NCBI RefSeq assembly: GCF_018861295.1 | Contig: NZ_JAHLDM010000003.1 | Coordinates: forward strand, 1-64,000 | From: Clostridium_AD estertheticum_D | GTDB lineage: Bacteria; Bacillota; Clostridia; Clostridiales; Clostridiaceae | Length of the DNA stretch: 64,000 nt | Direction of reading: 5' to 3' | In this document: piece after piece, positions 59,062-64,000 of the stretch | Layout of the letters: every line of letters starts with the position of its first letter | Position numbering within the stretch: position 1 is the stretch's first letter | Made by a program: the position numbers and the translations under genes | The notes under the pieces: generated by a model | The model's input: only the letters and a program-made list of their open reading frames with translations | What the model was told of the DNA's origin: nothing | Databases searched by the model: none

Positions 59062-59967
59062 ATGAATACTAATAATATACTCTTAGAATCTGGAACTGGC
59101 GAGGTTGAAATACTTGAATTTATTATAAACAATAAATTTTATGCAATTAATATTATAAAAGTTAAAGAAGTAATAAATGCAAGCAATTTAACGAAACTCC
59201 CTGAATCACATCCTGCCATAGCAGGACTTACACTGTATAGAGATAAAATAATAACCTTAATTGACTTAAGATACGTTTTAGAAAAACAACATAAAAACGA
59301 AATTGAATCACCAATCATTCTTTGTGAATTCAACAAAATTGAAGTGGCCTTTAGTATTGATAGTATTGTAGGTGTTCACCGTATTAAGTGGGAACAAATA
59401 ACAAAACCAGATGATATATCTACTAATTCTCTAGTTATAGGAAATATTGTTTTAAGCAATAAAATAATATTAATGTTAGATTTCGAAAAAATAGTCACCG
59501 ATATCAGCCCTTCTACTGGAATTAGCGAGGACAGAATCGTTGATATAGACTATAAGGATAGGTCTAACATTAAGCTTGTACTAGCTGATGATTCTCCTTT
59601 AATTAGAAAATTATTAAATGATACTCTTATTAAAGCCGGTTTTCTTAACTTAAAAATATTTAATGATGGAAAGCAAGCTTTAGATTATTTATTGGATTTA
59701 GTTTCAAAAAAAGGAATTGAATTTATGGAAGATGTCCAAGTTCTTATAACTGACATTGAAATGCCACAAATGGATGGTCATACTTTAACACGTAAAATTA
59801 AAGAACATGTTATTCTAAGAAAATTGCCAGTTGTTTTATTCTCCTCACTAATTACAAGTGATTTAAAACATAAAGGGGAAGCAGTCGGTGCAGATGCTCA
59901 ACTAAGCAAGCCTGAAATAGCTGAACTTGTATCTTGCATTGACGGATTCACTAACAAAACCAGTTAA
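59062..59967 (+). CDS. cheV: Chemotaxis coupling protein CheV (CheW-receiver fusion)
   Basis: 301 residues from ATG 59062 after GGGGGAAAAT; the longer frame from 58993 lacks a ribosome site. A CheW-like domain (about 18-160) with 'VEILEFIINNKFYAINIIKVKEV' (two parts) is followed by a receiver domain (about 175-300) with Asp pair 'LADDSPLIRKLL', acceptor Asp in 'LITDIEMPQMDGH' and Lys in 'QLSKPEIAELV'. It links receptors to CheA and is tuned by phosphorylation. Length matches Bacillus CheV (303). No other che genes lie close. Confidence 0.95.
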   Translation: MNTNNILLESGTGEVEILEFIINNKFYAINIIKVKEVINASNLTKLPESHPAIAGLTLYRDKIITLIDLRYVLEKQHKNEIESPIILCEFNKIEVAFSIDSIVGVHRIKWEQITKPDDISTNSLVIGNIVLSNKIILMLDFEKIVTDISPSTGISEDRIVDIDYKDRSNIKLVLADDSPLIRKLLNDTLIKAGFLNLKIFNDGKQALDYLLDLVSKKGIEFMEDVQVLITDIEMPQMDGHTLTRKIKEHVILRKLPVVLFSSLITSDLKHKGEAVGADAQLSKPEIAELVSCIDGFTNKTS

Positions 59968-59992
59968 TAAAAAAATATTGTATATGATTATT

Positions 59993-60021
59993 AAAGCTGT
60001 GAATGTCTAATTCACAGCTTT
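59993..60021. terminator. Bidirectional terminator after cheV
   Basis: AAAGCTGTGAAT and ATTCACAGCTTT form a perfect 12-bp stem around GTCTA. Confidence 0.7.
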
Positions 60022-60025
60022 ATAA

Positions 60026-61177
60026 CTACATTACTATCTCTGATACTTCATTTTGATAGCTATTCAAGCCCTCTTCAAAACATTCAATAGTCCCTCTATA
60101 TATTGCTCTATTAAAGTAATCATTGTTATTTAAATTAAAGTCTCTATCAGAGTACCCTATAAGATTTTGTATAATGTATATAAGTTGTTTAGCGTATAAA
60201 TCCATGTTACCTTTTGGGTTAACCACTGGCCATGCATTACAACTTACAACTGTCCTTTGGTTAATTACTTCGACGCACTTTGGCACAGCACTATATTCAA
60301 TATCATTTGGGTACATAACAATTTTATCTAAAGTTCCATGTGGTATGCCTTCTACTGCCTTCACTTGGAAAGGAAAAATATCTGTTAAGTATGGGTCTGA
60401 TGTTAAATCTAAAATTATAGAATGATCCTTTAAATATCCGATTAGTTCATTTGTGACAATATATTTTGTCGCATCATTTCTAGTAGTTGCATCTACTAAA
60501 ATATCTGTCTTTGTTAATATTTTTATCATCTGTTTTTTATCATCTGTTATATTTCTTGGTAACATATTAACAAGTACACCCTTTGATTTTTTCTTAAGTA
60601 TTCCTTCACTTTCTTTATTATTACCATATTTCCCTGCCATTCTTGCTGCCGTGAGTCCCACTCGCCCCATACCCATTATGCTCACAATTATAGGTTTTTG
60701 CGCACAAATATTTTCGTTTTTATAACTTTTAGCAAGCTCTGTAAATGCAACATTAATTCCATTTCCTGATGTACCGTCATAATCAACAACAATTCTTTCA
60801 AGAAAATCATTTCTGATAGAATCCATCGAAACAGCAAATATGCCCCTTTCTTTAAGCTTTTCTACTCTAGTAGCTCTAGTAGGATAATGAAGCATACTTA
60901 GCAAAATACTACCTTCTCTCATATAGTCAATTTGCTTAAACTCTGGCGACCTTAAAACTACAACGATATCTTTTTCATAACATTCCTTATTAGATACAAA
61001 TTGTATTTTATTATTTTCATTTAAATAATCTTCATTTGTATAACCTAATGCTAAGCCATATCCTTCTTCTAGAAATACTTGCACATTTTCTTTTTTAAGA
61101 GAACCAATCAATGATGGCAAAAAATCTCTTTTCTCATTTGTTTCTTTATGCATTCTTGGAAAACTTATAGTTTTCAA
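60026..61177 (-). CDS. Alanine dehydrogenase / transhydrogenase-like oxidoreductase
   Basis: 383 residues from TTG 61177, nine bases after AAGGAGG; the ATG at 61186 touches that site and the longer frame has none. The N-terminus resembles AlaDh/PNT proteins ('KETNEKRDFLP', 'VFLEEGYGLALGYTNEDYL'). The Rossmann motif is 'VSIMGMGRVGLTAARMA'. Alanine dehydrogenase is the closest known role, but family signature residues near the active site differ, so another opine- or lysine-type dehydrogenase is possible. It stands alone. Confidence 0.7.
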   Translation of the reverse strand: MKTISFPRMHKETNEKRDFLPSLIGSLKKENVQVFLEEGYGLALGYTNEDYLNENNKIQFVSNKECYEKDIVVVLRSPEFKQIDYMREGSILLSMLHYPTRATRVEKLKERGIFAVSMDSIRNDFLERIVVDYDGTSGNGINVAFTELAKSYKNENICAQKPIIVSIMGMGRVGLTAARMAGKYGNNKESEGILKKKSKGVLVNMLPRNITDDKKQMIKILTKTDILVDATTRNDATKYIVTNELIGYLKDHSIILDLTSDPYLTDIFPFQVKAVEGIPHGTLDKIVMYPNDIEYSAVPKCVEVINQRTVVSCNAWPVVNPKGNMDLYAKQLIYIIQNLIGYSDRDFNLNNNDYFNRAIYRGTIECFEEGLNSYQNEVSEIVM

Positions 61178-61423
61178 TAAAATCATCCTCCTTATTTTGC
61201 GGTCGCGAAAATAACATATATTAATTTTTATTCCCCCGCCTATTCCTCTGTGAAATAAAAAATCATCTGCATGCAACATCATTAAGCTGTTTATTTTTAA
61301 ATTTTCTTTATAATTGAAAATTAGATATAACAATAAAAGATTATTTTGAAGTGTTTAAACTTTGAGTGTATTTATAGTTGAATTGTCTTATGAATCACTA
61401 CAACATTACTTCTTACTATATTT

Positions 61424-61452
61424 TTGACAAGTAACAATTTGAACCGTATAAT
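61424..61452 (+). promoter_or_regulatory. Consensus promoter for the deacetylase-like gene
   Basis: TTGACA (61424-61429), 17 bases, TATAAT (61447-61452). Both hexamers are perfect. An operator-like repeat follows. Confidence 0.7.
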
Positions 61453-61453
61453 T

Positions 61454-61499
61454 AAGTTGTTGCTTACTTACAACTTGATTATACAATGCAAGTTGTAAG
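61454..61499. promoter_or_regulatory. Operator-like inverted repeats over the transcription start
   Basis: CTTACAACTTG (61467-61477) and CAAGTTGTAAG (61489-61499) are a perfect 11-bp inverted repeat. A third half-site AAGTTGT lies at 61454-61460. They sit right after the -10, where a repressor would block transcription. The pattern suits a TetR- or MarR-type dimer. Confidence 0.55.
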
Positions 61500-61533
61500 T
61501 TTGCAATATTATATTAGGAGGTATCGATAATTT

Positions 61534-62304
61534 ATGAAATATTTTTTAGATAAGTATCTTAAAAAAACAAATTTTGATTTTATTTTGACTATAGATTGTG
61601 AAGGATACAATTTCGATAAAAATTTAAAAAACAATGTCCTTAACTTAGAATCATTATTAAAATTAAATTCCGAAAACAATATATACACTCTTTTATTTAT
61701 AACTCCCTACTTCGCTCAAATGTTGAAAGAACTTAATCTAATTGAGAAGATAAAAAATAATTATAAAGTTATATTTGGCCTTCATATTCATCCAAATAAT
61801 CTACCAGAAGAAATAGAAAAACACTGTACATTTATAAAAAGTGATGAAGATTTATTATCGTACTACTCTTATGACCAGCAAAAACTTATAATAAAATATT
61901 GTTATGAATATATTTTAAAATTAGGAATTGAACCAATTCAAGCTTTTCGTGGAGGATATTTTTCTATAGACGATAACACAACAAAGATATTAAATGAATT
62001 AACTGACATTAAGTATGAATCCCACAATGTTTACAGACCTGAATATAAAGTGATAAAAAACGAATTAACTCCAATATCTGTTTACGCACAAAATGAAACC
62101 GAAGAATTAAGACTTGAATATTTTAATACTAAAAAGCTTTCAGAAATGCTTCAAAAAGGTATCTATGAAAATAAAAAACTATTTGGAATAACTCATAGTT
62201 ACCTATTAGATCCAAATGATTTTCATTATAAACGCGATAATATAAAGCCAAATATTCATGAAAGAATGAAGATTTTAATAGATATTATAAATAAAAACAG
62301 ATAA
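61534..62304 (+). CDS. Distant polysaccharide-deacetylase-like protein
   Basis: 256 residues. It keeps parts of the NodB/CE4 pattern: 'FILTIDCEG' (D-x-E), 'FGLHIHPN' (HxH metal pair) and 'AFRGGYFSID' (R-G-G), with a late 'THSYLLDP'. The fold would be an incomplete TIM barrel with a metal-bound active site that removes acetyl groups from sugars. There is no signal peptide, so it would act in the cytoplasm, perhaps on a nucleotide- or lipid-linked sugar. AGGAGG lies about ten bases before ATG 61534. Strong promoter and operator suggest tight control. Confidence 0.65.
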   Translation: MKYFLDKYLKKTNFDFILTIDCEGYNFDKNLKNNVLNLESLLKLNSENNIYTLLFITPYFAQMLKELNLIEKIKNNYKVIFGLHIHPNNLPEEIEKHCTFIKSDEDLLSYYSYDQQKLIIKYCYEYILKLGIEPIQAFRGGYFSIDDNTTKILNELTDIKYESHNVYRPEYKVIKNELTPISVYAQNETEELRLEYFNTKKLSEMLQKGIYENKKLFGITHSYLLDPNDFHYKRDNIKPNIHERMKILIDIINKNR

Positions 62305-62368
62305 ATTTCTACATCAAAAGTAAATAGCAACTTTATTTATTTTTATTAATATTTTCTAAAGGAGCTTG

Positions 62369-63730
62369 TTAAATCAGACTCTTTTTTGATCCACTTGATA
62401 CTTTATTGAATTTATACTCAAAGAAAATAAACATAAGTAGTGCATCTACTCCCCATTGAAATGCAGTTATCCACCAAACCGCTGTAATTGAGGAATTTAA
62501 AACATTAATAAAATAATATGTTAATGGTAGCCTTATAATCCAACTTGTAAAGCAGCTAATTAAAAATGGGCTCTTTACATCACCTATCCCCTTCAGTGCT
62601 CCTGCAAATACTAATGATAAGCCTATAAACGGCTGCTCTGCTGCTCCAATTGCAAGACACTTTCCTGCTAAATAAGCAACTCTCTTCTCTTTATTATTTA
62701 CAAATAAATTCACCAAAAAATTTGGCATAAATAAGAATATTATTGCAAATATACTCATCATAAACACGGCATAAAATGCGCAGTTAAACGCGGCTTTTTT
62801 TGCTTCTCTATAATCTCTTTTCCCGACATTAATACCTACTAGAGTAATAACCGCAATGCCAAAGCCAATACTTGGCATAACTGAGATACCCTCTATCATG
62901 TTAGCTATTGCATCAGCTGCAAATGAAACGCTCCCTGATTTAACTATAACAGCAACGCACATAAGCTTACTGATACTAAAAGCTGCTTCTTCCATTGAAC
63001 ATGGAATAGCAAGTACTAGTATTCTTTTAATATCATTAAAACATACAGAAAAAATATAAATTAGTTTAAGTTTAACTTGTGATTTAAACACAGTATAATA
63101 AAGACAAAAAACAAATCCACATAAATAAGCAACTGTAGATGCTATAGCTGACCCGTCTATTCCCCTTGTATTAAACACGATACCAAAAACTAATAAATAA
63201 TTCAAAATAATCTTTATAAAAAGTACAATTAAGGAACATATAAATGGTATGAAAGTATTCCCATATCCTATTAAAATGGAATTTAAAAGCCTCATACTCA
63301 TGAAAAAAAATAAGCCTACAGAATTTATCTTTATATATGAATATCCTATTTTAAGTATTTCATTCCTAGCCCCAAGTAAATAAAGAAGCTCTTTACCAAA
63401 GAAAAAAACTACTATTGTAATAATTAAACAAAACCCAATTCCTAAAATAAATCCTAATGACGCGAATCTCTCAGCATTTTTATATTGCCCAGCACCTACT
63501 AGTCTAGAAACTAGTGAAACAATACTTATACAAAATCCTCCGGAAATAAATACTTCTATAAATGCATTTGTTAAATTGTTACTTAACCCTACAGCACTTA
63601 CTGCTATATTTCCACCATATCTCCCTATCATCATTAAATCAAATATAGACATTAACGTATATACTGTTATCTCCGCAACTACAGGTAGCGAAGTATTGAG
63701 TACTTCATTGGTTGTATGCTTATTCACCAT
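62369..63730 (-). CDS. MATE-family efflux protein
   Basis: 453 residues, about twelve membrane helices in two related halves ('SIFDLMMIGRYGGNIAVSAVGLS' in two parts; 'VITLVGINVGKRDYREAKK'). A sodium- or proton-coupled exporter of the same superfamily as the protein at 44737 but only distantly similar. The start ATG 63730 lies ten bases after AGGAGG. A nearer ATG in another frame gives only a four-codon peptide and may modulate initiation. Confidence 0.88.
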   Translation of the reverse strand: MVNKHTTNEVLNTSLPVVAEITVYTLMSIFDLMMIGRYGGNIAVSAVGLSNNLTNAFIEVFISGGFCISIVSLVSRLVGAGQYKNAERFASLGFILGIGFCLIITIVVFFFGKELLYLLGARNEILKIGYSYIKINSVGLFFFMSMRLLNSILIGYGNTFIPFICSLIVLFIKIILNYLLVFGIVFNTRGIDGSAIASTVAYLCGFVFCLYYTVFKSQVKLKLIYIFSVCFNDIKRILVLAIPCSMEEAAFSISKLMCVAVIVKSGSVSFAADAIANMIEGISVMPSIGFGIAVITLVGINVGKRDYREAKKAAFNCAFYAVFMMSIFAIIFLFMPNFLVNLFVNNKEKRVAYLAGKCLAIGAAEQPFIGLSLVFAGALKGIGDVKSPFLISCFTSWIIRLPLTYYFINVLNSSITAVWWITAFQWGVDALLMFIFFEYKFNKVSSGSKKSLI

Positions 63731-63987
63731 ACATAAGCTACCTCCTAAAAACTGATTTTCATTATTAAGTATATTAATTAAATCTATTTTAATGAACGAT
63801 TTTGACCTATTAAATACACCAGAGATATATTTTCCAAGTAAAAATTAAAAATATGGGTACCAGAGATTATAAATCAATTAAAAAATATTTTTATATTTTA
63901 TTTATCACTAATCCGACTAAAATATTTATAGATTGGATAAGGTATATATACACAGTTAGTTATTATAATATAAAGGATGTTTAATAT

Positions 63988-64000
63988 ATGAATACAAATG
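63988..64000 (+). CDS. First codons of a gene that runs off the window
   Basis: AAAGGATG (63972-63979) lies about eight bases before ATG 63988, followed by AAT ACA AAT. Only MNTN is visible, so no identity can be given. Confidence 0.45.

Noticed and set aside
1..64000. CRISPR arrays, tRNA or rRNA genes, prophage modules
   Set aside because: No regularly spaced repeats, no cloverleaf-like stretches and no phage structural or integrase genes were seen.

Overview
The window is AT-rich DNA that looks like the chromosome of an anaerobic, spore-former-type Clostridium. The basis is the low GC, strong AGGAGG ribosome sites, clostridial operons (vitamin B12-dependent diol dehydratase microcompartment, paired NirJ1/NirJ2 radical SAM proteins, 2-hydroxyacyl-CoA-dehydratase-type proteins), many intrinsic terminators and several RNA leader switches. 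I cannot name the species. No rRNA, tRNA, CRISPR array, prophage or intact insertion sequence was seen.

Layout. 1-100: last codons and end of an IS3-type element. 122-3901 (-): two tandem chemoreceptors with near-identical signalling halves, each behind a motility-sigma-factor-type promoter. 4088-7267 (-): a four-gene tetrapyrrole operon (nirJ1, nirJ2 and two siroheme-decarboxylase-like genes). 7268-7823: a gene-poor gap with a long palindrome and a small broken reading frame. 7824-22673 (-): a 17-gene microcompartment operon in the order pduA-B-C-D-E-G-H-K-L, eutJ-like, flavoprotein-like, pduN-O-P-S-T, glycerol dehydrogenase. Divergent from it, 22931-24901 (+) encodes a PocR-domain sensor kinase and an AraC-type response regulator. 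24979-27020 (-): argB-argD, with tandem ARG boxes laid over the promoter. 27420-27760: a kinase pseudogene and an IS-end relic.

27758-30544 (-): a P-type cation ATPase behind two tandem yybP-ykoY (Mn2+) riboswitches. 31058-34597 (-): a small acidic protein and a SWIM-SNF2 helicase fusion. 34927-35988 (+): a YabE/RpfB-like cell-wall protein. 36116-40406 (+): a preQ1-riboswitch-controlled queuosine precursor operon (queD, queE, folE, queC) led by two genes of the 2-hydroxyacyl-CoA dehydratase / activator-ATPase families. 40494-46889: acetyltransferase, papain-like protein, AraC-GH39 fusion regulator, MATE pump and S51-type peptidase. 47075-48903 (+): gltX with a T-box antiterminator that appears to lack Stem I. 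48956-54887 (-): a divergent chemoreceptor and a heterodimeric ABC exporter. 54941-58909 (-): SWIM protein and SNF2 helicase (YwqB/YwqA-like). 59062-63988: cheV, an alanine-dehydrogenase-like gene, a deacetylase-like gene, a MATE pump and the first codons of a further gene.

How it works together. The microcompartment operon dehydrates 1,2-propanediol or glycerol with a B12 enzyme inside a protein shell. It converts the aldehyde to acyl-CoA (PduP) and acyl-phosphate (PduL), recycles B12 (PduO, PduS, PduGH), and probably recycles NADH through the glycerol dehydrogenase, since no pduQ is seen. The most interesting candidate system is the queuosine operon. It makes preQ0, has no queF in the cluster, and carries an ATP-driven iron-sulfur reductase pair that could supply a missing low-potential reduction step.
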